A stretch of DNA of 64,000 nucleotides from Stercorarius parasiticus (Eukaryota > Chordata > Aves > Charadriiformes > Stercorariidae), in contig VWZL01000601.1 in NCBI GenBank assembly GCA_013396915.1, forward strand, positions 455,356-519,355. The letters run 5' to 3'. Positions 24,766 to 36,420 of this stretch are shown here, in pieces (the first letter of the stretch is position 1; each line of letters opens with the position of its first letter). The notes below the pieces were generated by a model that was not told the origin of the DNA, made no database searches, and saw only the letters and a program-made list of their open reading frames with translations. Made by a program: the position numbers and the translations under genes.

Positions 24766-26489
24766 CTAAGAACATGAATGTGCTGGAAACACAGGAACTT
24801 CTTTTTTGTTAGTGTTCCGGTTAAGCAATTAATTTCTTTTTCCAGACTTATAAAGTGTAGTGCCTCATAGAAATAAGTAAATATAATCTATTTTTTATTT
24901 TAAATCTTAAAAAGAATGAGTAATTCAGTTAATGAAGGTTGATTATTTTGTTTTCATCTTGATTTTATATCATTCTGGTTTATGAGATAACAGTGCTAAT
25001 GCTTAAAATAGTCTGCTTACCAGCATAGAGATAAGTGATTAAAAATACGGTAATAATTTTCTCCAAATGTTACCTATCTGGGTCTTTTAAATACAAGCAA
25101 GCTATTTGCAGTCACTTGTGAATGATGATGTGACCTGGATGGTTTTGTACTATTTCACACATACATCAGAAGGATTTCTATCCAAGTTTCAGAAACAGAT
25201 GAGTTTGAGGCAAGTCTTCCACAAGGGGGCTCAATATTTCAAACTCGGCCTTGCCAATTCTCATTTGACAAACCGCCCAGCAGAGACTAATGCCACAGAA
25301 TTAGCAGGATCTTAGTAAAACTATTTTTATTAACATTGTGAGTCTTCCACAGTATTGCTTAGGTATGTCCATATAGCATTTTTGACTCTATGTTTATTCA
25401 CTGGTGATAGTATGTATTGAACTAATATTGTTTCTAAATTGTTTGTTTACATCGCAATACAAAAAAAACTAGGGACACTTTTAATAAGAGCTCAAAACCA
25501 TCTGTAGTTGCCATTCTCAGATATAACACGAATACATTCCGTCACGTCTGTAGATAAAACCTGTATATAGCTCAGAGAATTTTATGGTTTCACAGGGTGT
25601 AAGCTTCAAAAAATACCATAATCGGTGCTTTCCATTTTGTTCATTCATTTAATATTGTTATGCTTCTAAAACCACTTTAAATTTGAAAACAAAAAACCTG
25701 CTCCTTCATCATGTAAGCATTGAAAAGCATACTTTAAAACAGTCTTTTTGAATTGACTGCTTCATTCTCAAATTCATTGTCATTATCTAGAAAATGCTAA
25801 ATTTCTTGAATTGCCACTAGAAATAAAATGGCAAGTAAAGTGTATCCAGTTTGGATTTTTTTACTGAGAGATAAAACACAAATGACAGTGTAATAATTTC
25901 AATTTGTTTAGCTTCCCTATGATTACTGAAAAGGTGCAAGTCGTGTGGGTGGCTTCTTAAACCCACTTGCTGCAGCATATTACTATTAAGCCAAGAGAGC
26001 TGCTCCTCATTTACTGTAACGTAATGGGAGGCAGAATCATACCTCTAACATGTTCTGGCTGTGCAGAAGTGAATGTAAGTAATATTTTTTCAGCTTCTTA
26101 TGGCTTAGAATATTTGCAGGAACAAAAAAAAAAAGAAAGGAATTATCCTTCGGCCCTTAGATGCTCTTGTCAGAACTGAGAAGTGCAGAAACATCTGAAA
26201 ATGAAAAATGATGGAATGGAAGAGTAAGCTAAATTGTTTTCAAGACTAAAAAGTAATAATCTAAAAAAAAAAAAGCTCTAAAACTCTGCTTCACTTTTGT
26301 AAAAAAAACTAAAGTTACTTTTATTTTATTTAATTTCTTCTTCCTTTTAAACTTCTTTGAAAAATGAAAATATGTTGAAAGTCTTCCTTGTTTCTGATCA
26401 AAGCAGGGAATAGCCTGTCTTAATAAGAGTTAAATTTTAAAAAATGTAAGATGAAATTTATGTGCCAGCAACTAAAGTGGGAACCGTAT
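24766..26489. other. Unique AT-rich sequence, nothing recognised
   Basis: No convincing coding potential or mobile-element ends. Confidence 0.55.
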
Positions 26490-26892
26490 GTCATATAATC
26501 TACCTGTCTGTGGTGCCAGTAATGGCAGTGAGTGTGGATATGTACGTCAATGTGTGATTATGGCCAGACTTGCTGTCAAGCAGAAGTAGGTGGTTTGGGA
26601 GGACACACAACTGTAGCTGGTTACTGAGTTCGTTACCAGAGCAATCAGTAGTGTCAAATGAGAGGCCCTTTTGGATGTGTATCTCTGGAGGAAGGTGGTG
26701 TGTGTCCGTAAGTAAAGTCATCTGTACCAGCAGATGGACTGGGGCTGCCCAGGTGCCAGCAGCCAGGGAATCTGAGGATCCAGGGCCCATTACTGGATGG
26801 ACTGTGTGTCTAAGTCCAGCTACTCGAGAGATGAATTGCATATATGTATACATTTCCCATTGACAGACCTTTATCCTGAGGAGCTAGAGAGG
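26490..26892. other. Unassigned GC-richer segment beside a CR1
   Basis: This block is noticeably richer in G and C than its left flank, stays open for 97 codons on the plus strand and 117 on the minus strand, and abuts the CR1 at 26893. It has no recognisable domain or terminal repeat. It may be an old repeat or the remnant of another element; I cannot assign it. Confidence 0.3.
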
Positions 26893-27174
26893 GGAACAGG
26901 GTGATAGAACAAGAGGGAATGGCTTCAAGCTGCACCAGGGTAGGTTTAGACTGGACATTAGGAAAAAATTCTTCACAGAAAGAGTGGTCAGACCCTGGAA
27001 TAGGCTGCCCAGGGAGGTGGTGGGTGGAGTCACCATCCCTGAATATGTTTAGGAGTTGTTTAGATGTGGTGTTAGAGGATACGGTGTAGGGGAAAACTTT
27101 GTAGGGTGGGGTTGATGGTTGGACTCGATGATCCCAACGGTCTTTTCCAACCTAAATGATTCTATGATTCTATG
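26893..27174 (+). mobile_element. CR1 LINE 3' fragment
   Basis: About 280 bp of CR1 3' sequence reading plus. Its blocks are GACATTAGGAAAAAATTCTT, the GCTGCCCAGGGAGGTGGTGG block, TTGGACTCGATGATCCCAA, then CTTTTCCAACC and two ATTCTATG units. It is 5'-truncated with an intact terminus. The GATGATCCCAACGGTC form differs from the GATGGCC/GATCT forms of the other copies, suggesting a different CR1 subfamily. Confidence 0.9.
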
Positions 27175-30010
27175 AGGCCGTTGGTCTTGCTTGTCTTTGT
27201 ACGAGTGTTTAATGTTTTTATCTACGTTGGTCTGTGTGTATACATATATTGTTTTCACAACCTGAAGAGTTTATCCAAGAGGCTCCCTTTTAGATAAAAA
27301 TTAAGTCCTTTTATATCATAAAGACCTAAGAGGGCATAGGACACCACCACTTCAAGCAGCCGAGAGATCTTAATTTCTATTTTTCACCTGTAACAGCCAA
27401 TAGATGTTGTTTTCTGTTCTTTCAGACCAATTTTATTTTCGTAGACTGTTTCCACTCTTTCAAATGCTAAGATGCTGTCACAGTTTCTTGGTTTTGCACT
27501 TATCAATGGTATCTCAGGATGTCTATGGTTTCCAGGCACCCCAGCTGTACTTCAAAGAGGCCAGCTGCACATTTCAGGGGAGTTTCTAGTTCACAAGCCT
27601 GGTTCCCAGGCTGGCAGGCATTTTCTTCTGTTTTCCCCCCTTCTAACCAGCCAGTGTTCTGGCTGCTAACACCAACGGTATAAGTGAGTTTGTGTGTGTG
27701 CCTATTTGAAATCCAGGCTCAGCTTTGCAAGGGGCTGTGGCAGCCCTACTTCTATCAGGCTAACAGATGCAGCAACTGCTAAAAAGTTTATAGTCCTAGG
27801 GCTGGTTGACAGAAAAGTTGAGCAACGTAAAGGGCGTACCTAAAGCAGTGTACCTCTTTAAGATAGATACATACCTTGGTGAGTTTCCAACAACAACAGG
27901 TCAGATCCGTTTCACAACTTGAAGGTGGGGATAGGAACAACCTGCTCATGTACAGATGAGTTTAATGAGAGAAAAGTTTTACTTTCCACTGAGGAAGAGG
28001 AGAGAGGTGACTATATGGGTTGGCTGCTGTCAGGATATAGGGCTGGTGCAGCCAACTTTAGAAGCCTGAGTTGGCTGGGAAAGAAGGGAATGATGGTAGA
28101 GCAGGTGCATAAGCACCCCGAAACTTCGTTTTCTTGGTGTTTAGTTGTATACAACCCTCTGTTAATCTCTTTATGTCCAGCAGTCTTCCTTCATGTTCTA
28201 TCTTTCCAATCTATTTTGCAATTATTCTTACAGGATGATTGTATATTATCTCTAAGAAATACATGTTCTGATGAATAAAGAAATGAGAGTATGAGTGCTT
28301 AATAAGAGGCTACATTTTAGGTCTTATTTTAGTAGCATCATGTATGACTCTTCTCCACTGTTTATTAACATTTCATAAAAGTCCATTGTAGCATCTTCTT
28401 TTTAAATAGTGTTTGGCAGGGCTGCTGTGTGACTACTTCCTGTGCAGTTTAAGGCATAGAATATCTAAGAAAGCTTTATTCCCTGTAAATAAAGTCTAAT
28501 TCTTGTAAATAAGTGAGAATTTAGGGGATGGATTTGTAATTGGATCACAACGACCATGTGTAATTCTACTTTATTATTACTTAGTGCTTAAGTTGTCAAA
28601 ATAATTATGCATCACAAAAAATCATCAATTTTAAACAAACGTAGCCCTCTTGTAGTGCTCCAGCAGCACTTTTTCCGCAGTTTGCATGGAACTTGATGTG
28701 GATTTGAGGTCACATTATATTGCTGAGGGTTCAAGAGACCAGCATTTTATCCATCTGGGTCAATTTTTCAATAATGTGGTCAACAAAGGAAGAATGCCTT
28801 TCCACTTTTCTCTTGTACATTGCTTTGCCCTAGTTCACAAAGATTTTTACAGCATGAATGCAATCAGTGAAGTCTTCTGCTTGTTAGCACTATGTCTCAC
28901 ATGGACCTGCAGTGCACTGTTTCTTTCTTTTCTGGTCCTTTAAAAACCCTGCAGCCTTAGAAGCTGGTGTTCATGGAGTTGCTGCAGAGGCATCAGACAG
29001 AGGCCTCACTGGGGAGGGGGGAGCGAATAGTCTCTTGATTATTCCTTCTGAGCAATGGTAGAGAGGAACTCAGAACTTTTTCTTAAAGCGTAGACCTGGG
29101 GTGAGGAGGAAGCCAGGTTCGGCAAAACAGAGAAAAAGTTCCATCCCTGTATGAAAGACTGGGGATAAACTTAGGAAAAGTTCCATCACACAAATTGGGT
29201 TAGCTTGTAGCTATTTCTTAACTTAGTACTTTTTATTTTGATATGAAACTCAACACTGGCTTGGAGTCCTGTTGCAATGTGTTCAGTTCTAAGAGTCCCT
29301 GTTAATAACTTCCATGGGTTAAAACTTTCTTATCCAGATATTTGGGGCGTTTTCTTCTCTGTGTGTGCTGTAAGGATGTTGGAGAAGCTGTGTGCTACTT
29401 TGTTATGCCAAGCATCCACTTTCTAAATTTGTTTTGCAGATCAAATAGAGAAGGGAATTTGTTAAATGGAAAATGTGATAGATTTTTATCAGCAATGCTT
29501 CATTGCCACAAATGTTAATTTAGGATCCTGCATAACTTTGAGGTACCAGCAATTTAAGACTTAATTAACACAGGATTAGGCTGTATGATTTTTAACAATA
29601 CTTAATTATCAACCAGTGATCAAAGTTATTTAACAAAATTTGCTATATTCAACACATAAACTTAGTTAAAGATTTGAAAAGGGTAAGGTTCACCTGAGAC
29701 ATAGGACAGATTTTCCTAAATCAAAGCACACACACAAACAGATGTAGACAATCTATATGATTATGATGTTTCTCTTTTTTTTTTTGCAACAAGTAGTAAA
29801 TTATTGGTACCAAATGATCTCTGAAACCTCAAGAAATCAAATAATAGTTAATTACTCACTCTTTTCCTTCATCGGCATTTGTCAGCAGATGATCTCTGAA
29901 TTTCTCGCAACATCTACGAGTAAAATCCTTGTGACATCTACACTTTAACATCCTCATGAAATCTACCCTGAGGGGCATCCCAACTCAGGGGGAGACACTG
30001 AGTCACAGCC
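27175..30010. other. Unique sequence, nothing recognised except a degenerate tandem
   Basis: Moderate GC between 27400 and 28150 but no coding signature. A weak tandem of about 24-25 bp built on CATCTAC lies at 29911-29970. ORFs up to 119 codons lack proper starts or motifs. Confidence 0.5.
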
Positions 30011-30049
30011 TGCTTTAAGATCCCTTCTAACCCAAACCATTCTATGATA
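30011..30049 (+). mobile_element. Very short CR1 3' end
   Basis: The string AAGATCCCTTCTAACCCAAA followed by CCATTCTATGATA matches the last 40 bases or so of CR1 reading plus. It may extend left to about 29960 in diverged form, but I cannot support that. Confidence 0.7.
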
Positions 30050-32182
30050 CATTGGTCAAATTGACCAAATCAATAAGAAAGACTGAGAAATTAGGAAAGC
30101 TGGTTAGCAAAATGAAATGCATCGAACAAATGAAGGACTAAAATAAGAATACAACAGGAAATCTGTTACAATCTAAATGCACCAAAATATCTGGAATCCA
30201 CATCTGCAGTAATGGTCAAATCTGGGTGGAAATGGGAAGTGGTTAAATGACACCTCACAAGGAGGTATAGGAGAAAGCAAAAGGCTTCATCTGGAAAACC
30301 AAAGGACGGGATAGTAAGGACAGCTGTACCCTCAAAGTCACAGAACATTCTGATAAAGGGGGGGTAGCCTAAAATTTACCTGAGTTAGGCTAGTAGACAA
30401 AAAATTTAAAAAACCAACCAAACAAAACAAAACAACTCATAGGAGGTGATCAAGAACTATAAATAAATAGAGGAGGAAAAGAAGGTAATGTGAAAAATTT
30501 GAGCTTGGCAGAATGCCAGCACAGTGTGCAAATGACATGGTGAGTCTGAGGCTTCACAGCACTTGTTAAATGGCTAATCCTATGTGCCTGTCCCCAGGAA
30601 TCCAGTCTTCAATGAGGTCCTAAGCTCTTTTTCCAGTTCATGATGAGAACCACAAGTTGTGTAGCTCCACATAATGAGCAATCTTCATGGACTGTTGTTG
30701 CCTTTCATCTTGACTCTGACATCACATCCTAATTTATTGCCTGGCAGAGGCGTATTCCTTACTTTAAAAATATAACTGGAGACAGGTAGTTTTGTCCCCA
30801 GTAACTCACGAATCAAGCTTCTATCTACATTATGGGAATATGATCCCAAAGTGCCCTCAGTTTTCCACGTTGTCTTGCTATCTCAGGATGCCATAATCAC
30901 CACATTATAGATTGCTCTGGGGTCACACTTTCTTCACTTCAGCCAGGAAGGTATGCAAATTTACGAAAGAAAAATCAAGGATCATTGATCCAGAGAAAGA
31001 TAGCACAGATGCACAGTAGTGATTAGGAAACTACTTGTGAGTAGGAGACCTGAGTCCTACTCCTTGCTCTGAAGACTGTTTACAAGCACAAGGACAAGTA
31101 GTAAAGCCTGCTAGCAGGAGAAGAAAAAGAAATTCACCTACAAATGCATTATCTCAAGTTACTCAATGACTGAAGGAATGAAGAGTTCTACCTGTACATA
31201 TTTCTATTCTAAAATGTGCAAATAACTCTATCGAAAATATACATCCTTTGCATTCCCCACCCTAGCAAGGCAAAACATTGTAAAGAGCAAAGTGCCTGTG
31301 CAGTGGAATCGCCTTTCCACTACCACCTAAAATGCTACACGTACCATGTCCTCCATTTGCAAAACTGCAATTTAATCTTACTTTTCCATTTGTCTTGGGA
31401 TTTAATAAGAATCTAAGATTTAGTGATAAACATGTAATTAAAACACAAAAAAATGGTACAGAGAGACAAAGACGGTCATTACTATGAGCATGCAGATGTT
31501 TTCTGTTTATATTATAGCGTGAGCTGCCATCAGACACTCCTAATTACAGCTTGTACTCTGGTGTTCCTGCAATGCTGGCCATTAACCTTCAACTGAATCG
31601 TCAGTTTTTGCATAAGGTGCCTTGTCATCACAGCGCTCTATATTTATTTGCAAGTATCAATACATACCGCAAGAAAGGCCTTTTTAAACGTGGCATCCAG
31701 CACTTAGTCTTCAAAAAGAAAACAACAATAATTAAAGAGAAAAATCAGCCCTAAGCCATGCATAACTTATTTAACTGTTTACAATAAGAAACAAAGCAAG
31801 AAAGTTTGTAATTGTAGCATCAGCAATAAAGAGCTTTTCAAGAATGCATTTTCGCAAAATGGAGAGAAACACAAAGGAATTTGCAAGAGCCATTTAGCTA
31901 TTTCAAAGGATGGGAAATTATAATGTACAATACGTTCAAGGCTATGCTTGAAAAAAGGAAAGGGAAAACTATACTCCTAGTACAGTCCAGGAGTTCATTA
32001 CTTAACAAGCAAGTACCACTAGCTTGACTAATTATTGATTAAGATTCACATTTTTTTTTCCTCTTGACTGAAAAGCAAAGTGGTATTAAGGCAGAGAATT
32101 CACTCAATTATGAGTAAAAGCATTTTTGAAAATCCTTTGTTCTTATTAATTCATATCAAATCAATTCAATTCATATCAGCTA
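30050..32182. other. Unique AT-rich sequence, nothing recognised
   Basis: An A/C-rich stretch with AAAC/CAAAA units lies at 30411-30435. No genes or mobile-element ends recognised. Confidence 0.55.
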
Positions 32183-33308
32183 ATCTAGTTCCAACCCCCC
32201 TGCCCTGGGCAGGGACACCTCCCACTAGACCAGGCTGCTCAAAGCCCCATCCAGCCTGGCTTTGAACACCTCCAGGGATGGTGCAGCCACAGCTTCTCTG
32301 GGCAACCTGGGCCAGTGCCTCACCACCCTCATAGCAAAACATTTCTTCCCAATATCTAATCTAAATCTCCCCCCTTTCAGTTTAAAGCCATTACTCCTCA
32401 TCCTATTGCTCCACTCCCTGATCGCTTTCCTGTAGTCCCCTTTAGGTACTGGAAGGGGCTCTAAGGTCTCCCCGGACCTTCTCTTCTCCAGGCTGAACAA
32501 CCCCAACTCTCTCAGCCTGTCCTCACAGCAGAGGGGCTCCAGCCCTCTCAGCATCTTTGTGGTCCTTGTCTGGACTCACTCCAACAGGTCCATGTCCTTC
32601 TTATGTTGGAGGGTCCAGAGCTGGATGCAGTATTCCAGGTGGGGTCTCACCAGAGCGGAGTAGAGGGGCAGAATCACCTCCCTCGCCCTGCTGGCCATAA
32701 TTCTTTTGATGCAGCCCAGGATGCGGTTGGCTTTCTGGGCTGCACGCGCACATTGATGGCTCATGTGGAGCTTCTCATCAAGCAACACCCCCAAGTCCTT
32801 CTCCTCAGGGCTGCTCTCAAGCCATTCCCTGACCAGCCTGTGTTTGTGTTTCGGATTGCCCTGACCCACCTGCAGGACCTTGCACTTGGCCTTGTTGAAC
32901 TTCATGAGGTTTGCACAGGCCCACCTCTCCAGCCTGTCCAGGTCCCTCTGGATGGCATCCCTTCCCTCCAGCATGTCGACCACTCCACACAACTTGGTGT
33001 CGTCGGCAAACTTGCCAAGGGTGCAATCAGTCCCAACATCCATGTCGCCAACAAAGATGTTAATAGTACTGGTCCCAGTACTGACCCCTGAGGACAACCG
33101 CTCATCACTGCTCACTACTTGGACATTGAGCTGTTGACCACAACCCTTTGAGTGTGACTTGTGTACCTTCAGGTTGCTCAGCTGGTCTCAAGCCTTATCT
33201 TCTCCTACAGCGGGCAGTTCCTCATTCTCCTAGTCCTTACCTTGGCCTTCTGCGACTTGGGTGGTGTGGCTAGAGCCCTTTACAGGTGAAGACTGAGGCA
33301 AAAAGAAC
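32183..33308 (-). mobile_element. CR1 LINE with internal deletion and missing 3' tip
   Basis: The longest CR1 3' region in the window, reading minus. The left edge starts within the 3' UTR (CTAGTTCCAACCCCCCTGCC); the terminal repeat and about the last 50 bp are absent. The element runs through the ORF2 C-terminus to about 33158, then jumps to the ORF2 linker (33159-33308). Compared with the CR1 at 51.5-53.2 kb, about 490 bp covering reverse-transcriptase fingers and palm motif A is deleted. The coding frame otherwise has few breaks, so this copy is comparatively young. Confidence 0.9.
32225..33115 (-). pseudogene. CR1 ORF2 reverse transcriptase C-terminal half
   Basis: Minus-strand frame 33115-32576 followed, in the same frame after one premature stop, by 32554-32225. 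It contains the catalytic palm motif [13 protein letters not shown] (FADD, the YXDD equivalent), then the conserved [36 protein letters not shown] and [11 protein letters not shown] blocks, and ends with the C-terminal domain. This protein copied CR1 RNA into DNA at the target nick. Palm motif A and the fingers are missing through an internal deletion just upstream (junction 33156-33158), so the relic cannot be active. A stop lies where an arginine codon is expected, near 32577, consistent with CpG decay. Confidence 0.9.
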
Positions 33309-35450
33309 TTATAGATTTATATAATATTGAATATTCTTTCAATCTGTTCGTCCAAGTCTTTCAAGTTTGACATAAAGGTCAGAGCATGACTAATACTTCT
33401 GAAATACTAGGTAGAAAATAAGACAAGTAGACTAGTTGTTACACGGATGTTTATATCTACCTGTCCATCTCAGGGGTGATTAGATGTTCCTAGAACCCAG
33501 CAATGATTCCAACTTGAAGCACAGTTTGACTCAATGAGGACGCAGTTCCGTGTGAAGATTCAAGTCATTTCACAACCTACTATGTATTTGTACGTAAAAC
33601 AGTTTATCAAAAAACATGACAAGCAAACCCAGGACATCAGTTAAGACTGCTTCTCCTTACCTATAAATGCAGTCACTTCTAAGATGCAAATTAATTAACA
33701 GTTGAAGACAGGAACCACATAAATTGATTTCAGACTGCAATAGAAATCTGTCAGGTGAAATGCAGTTGTCAGAACTGACACTTAGACATGCCGCTCGTTT
33801 GACTGTTCTTTCCGAGCTGTAACAACAGGATTTCTAGAATAAAAGGATCCGAAGCCCTGATGCAAACAATCAGCACTTCACTGGACAGTTTATGCAGAAG
33901 ATATCACAGAGTAATTTCTTCATGTGCTGGTATACCGGCTGACATTAGGGTGCCAAATCACCACCACCTCTCCATGAGCGTCAAGAACTGACTCAGCCTA
34001 TGCAGTTTAGACTAAGGGATGGGATGAATGCACTGGACACGTTGACTCCAGGTTAACTGTGCACGGATGCCTACTGCATTAGATTCTTTCCCAAAACAAT
34101 GACTGAAACTGCAAAGGACTGTTGAAAATGTGCCCCTCAATGTTTTGCCCAAAATAAAACATTTAAGAATTATATTTTTCTCTCTTAGATCTTTTTCTGA
34201 TACTTTAACCACAAAGTCAGTCTCTCAAATATTTTTTCTCAGTTGCTGTATTTTTAGCATGGAAATTTTAAAGGGCTGGTCAGTGTCCACAGGCAGGAGG
34301 TGCAAAATGAATTTCTAATGGGGATTTGAACTATTAAGGCAGCATCTCGACAAACTCAGCTTCTTTTCAGTACCCACAATGTTACCGCAATTTTTGCGGT
34401 TCAAGACTGCCTTCACTAAATGATCAACTGAAACTTGTGAGAACACTGACTCTCCATTACTGTGGCTACAAATCGGTAAACATTTTAATAATAAGAAAAA
34501 AACCTGTATTAACTATCTTGAGCATACTCCTAATTGCGTAATTACTGTATTTCAGTTTTTAAAAAAAAATCATAGGCAGACATATTTTCTACTCAAATAA
34601 AGTAGGAATTTTACCTGTTGCTTTGTGAAGAGCGAATGCACCAAACCCAAGAGCTTATCTGCAAAATATTGTAGGGTCAGTTTAGAAATCATAGCAGTTT
34701 ACAAACGGCTGTATTTTGAAGCGATGTATTAGCAAAATAATTCTCCTTACTTTTCCACCTTGTTAGATGCAGCTATGTATACAGATATTTCTCCTAATGT
34801 CTGTATCAGAAGCAGTGTAAAATATAAAACCAGCATATGTGATAGTGTGGTCACTAGCTTTGTGGTAATGTTGCTATATGGCTTTTGATATCCAGCTAGC
34901 AAGGAACTTTGGAGGTGTTCCATATGGTGATTTTTATATTATTTTTTAGTAACTCTGTCTGCATTAATTTGGAAAAACAGCAAAAGTAGTATAAAGTTGT
35001 CTTGAGGGTGTGTCTGCCACAAATTGCTCTGAGATTTGAATGTTTTGAATGCTGGCCAGACCCATGCTTGCTTTGGAAACTACCATTCTTTTGAGAAGAC
35101 AAAGCACGTGGTAACCTGTCCCTTTAACTGAGTATAGGTACATGGGAAATTGCAAATATTAACTAGTATTAGTAATAACAATACGAAGATTTTGTCATAT
35201 TACAACGTGATTTAAAGTTCTTAGGGACCAGAACTCTAATATTCTGGCTGCCAATACACATCAAGCTGAATCTGACATTTCTTCCCAGCCTTTATTACAT
35301 GAGCTAGTCAGGTTAGGCTCGCTACAGTGCATACTGAACTGGCAACAGTTGGTAAAGGCGCCCAAGGAATAAAGTATTAACTGTGACATATATAGAAGGA
35401 CCATAAAAGAAAGAGGCTCCCTAGGAAAAGAGACGAAAACCATCTCCTGC
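33309..35450. other. Unique AT-rich sequence, nothing recognised
   Basis: No mobile-element ends, no coding signature. Confidence 0.55.
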
Positions 35451-36420
35451 TGTGGGGAACTGACCCCGGCAGGCTGCCAGATGCCCAGCTGCTTTCCCAC
35501 TCCTTCTCAACAGGACAGGCAGGCAAAATAAAACAGAAAAGCTTGTGGGTTGAAATAATGACACGGGGATCACTTACCCATTACGATCAAAGGTGAAACA
35601 GACTTAGTTTGGGAAAAATTCATTTAATTTATCGCCAATTAAAAATAGAGTGGGACGGTGAGAAACAAAGACAAAAACTGAAACATGTTCCCCCCATTCT
35701 CCTGCTCCCTTCCCAGGTTCAACTTTATGCCATTCCTGACTCCTCTGCCTCATCCCCTGAACCAAGCAGTGCAGAGAAAAAGGGGGATGGGGTTGTGGTC
35801 AGTTCATAACAGTTCCTCTGTGCCTCCCTTTCCTCCTCACACTTTGCCCCTGCTCCAGCGTGGTCCTCTCCATGGGCTGCACTCCTTCGTGGTAAACACG
35901 CTCCAGTACGGGCTTTCCACAGGCTGCAGCTTCCTTCAGTGAATATCCACCTGGTCTGGTGTAAGGTCCTCCATGGGCTGCAGTTTGCAAATATCTGCTC
36001 TGGTATGGTCCTTTCCATGCACTGCCAGGAAACTCCCGGACACCATGGAGACACCACAGTGTCTCCAAGGGCTACAGGGAAATCTCTGCTCCAGCACTTG
36101 AAGCACCTCCTCCTTTCTTCTTCTCTCACCTTGGTGTTACAGGGCTGATGATTACTTCTTTTTTTTTTTTCCTGATTCCTCATTCTTGGAGAGAGTTTTG
36201 CCTTTTCTTAAATAGGTGTTCCCAGAGGTGCCACCAGCTTCACTGACGGGATCAGCTTGTGGCATGTGGTGGGGCCATTGTGGAACCAGCTGGAAGCAGC
36301 TGTAGGTGGATAGAACTGATTGTGTCCAGCACAAGGCAGTCCATGACATCTCTGCACAGAGACCCCCCCCACCCCACACCTCCCCAGCTGCCAAAACCTT
36401 GCCACCTTACACCCAGTACA
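35451..36420 (-). mobile_element. Long LTR of an avian ERV (ERVL-like), minus strand
   Basis: Reading minus, the element starts TGTACTGGGTGTAAGG at 36420 and ends GGTCAGTTCCCCACA at 35451, giving TG...CA ends and a length of 970 bp. A TATTTAAG box (36207-36214) and an ATTAAA signal (35623-35628) lie in the correct order. Four degenerate copies of a 44-54 bp module built around CCATGGGCTGCAG occupy about 35850-36030. Flanks are CCTGC (left) and TTTGC (right), which agree at only 3 of 5 bases, so a target duplication is possible but not proven. No internal retroviral DNA adjoins it. The ERVL assignment is by resemblance. Confidence 0.8.
36207..36214 (-). promoter_or_regulatory. TATA-like box of the 36 kb LTR
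   Basis: TATTTAAG on the minus strand, about 210 bases from the LTR start, is the best core-promoter candidate. Confidence 0.45.

Noticed and set aside
27919..28278. 119-codon plus-strand frame
   Set aside because: Begins at TTG, contains no recognisable domain, and its hydrophobic tail is T-rich low-complexity DNA.
32603..33091. 162-codon plus-strand frame
   Set aside because: Antisense of the CR1 reverse transcriptase relic; the FADD-containing frame on the other strand is the real one.
35725..36183. 152-codon minus-strand frame inside the 36 kb LTR
   Set aside because: It lies wholly within an LTR and its sequence is explained by the degenerate repeated modules; no protein features.
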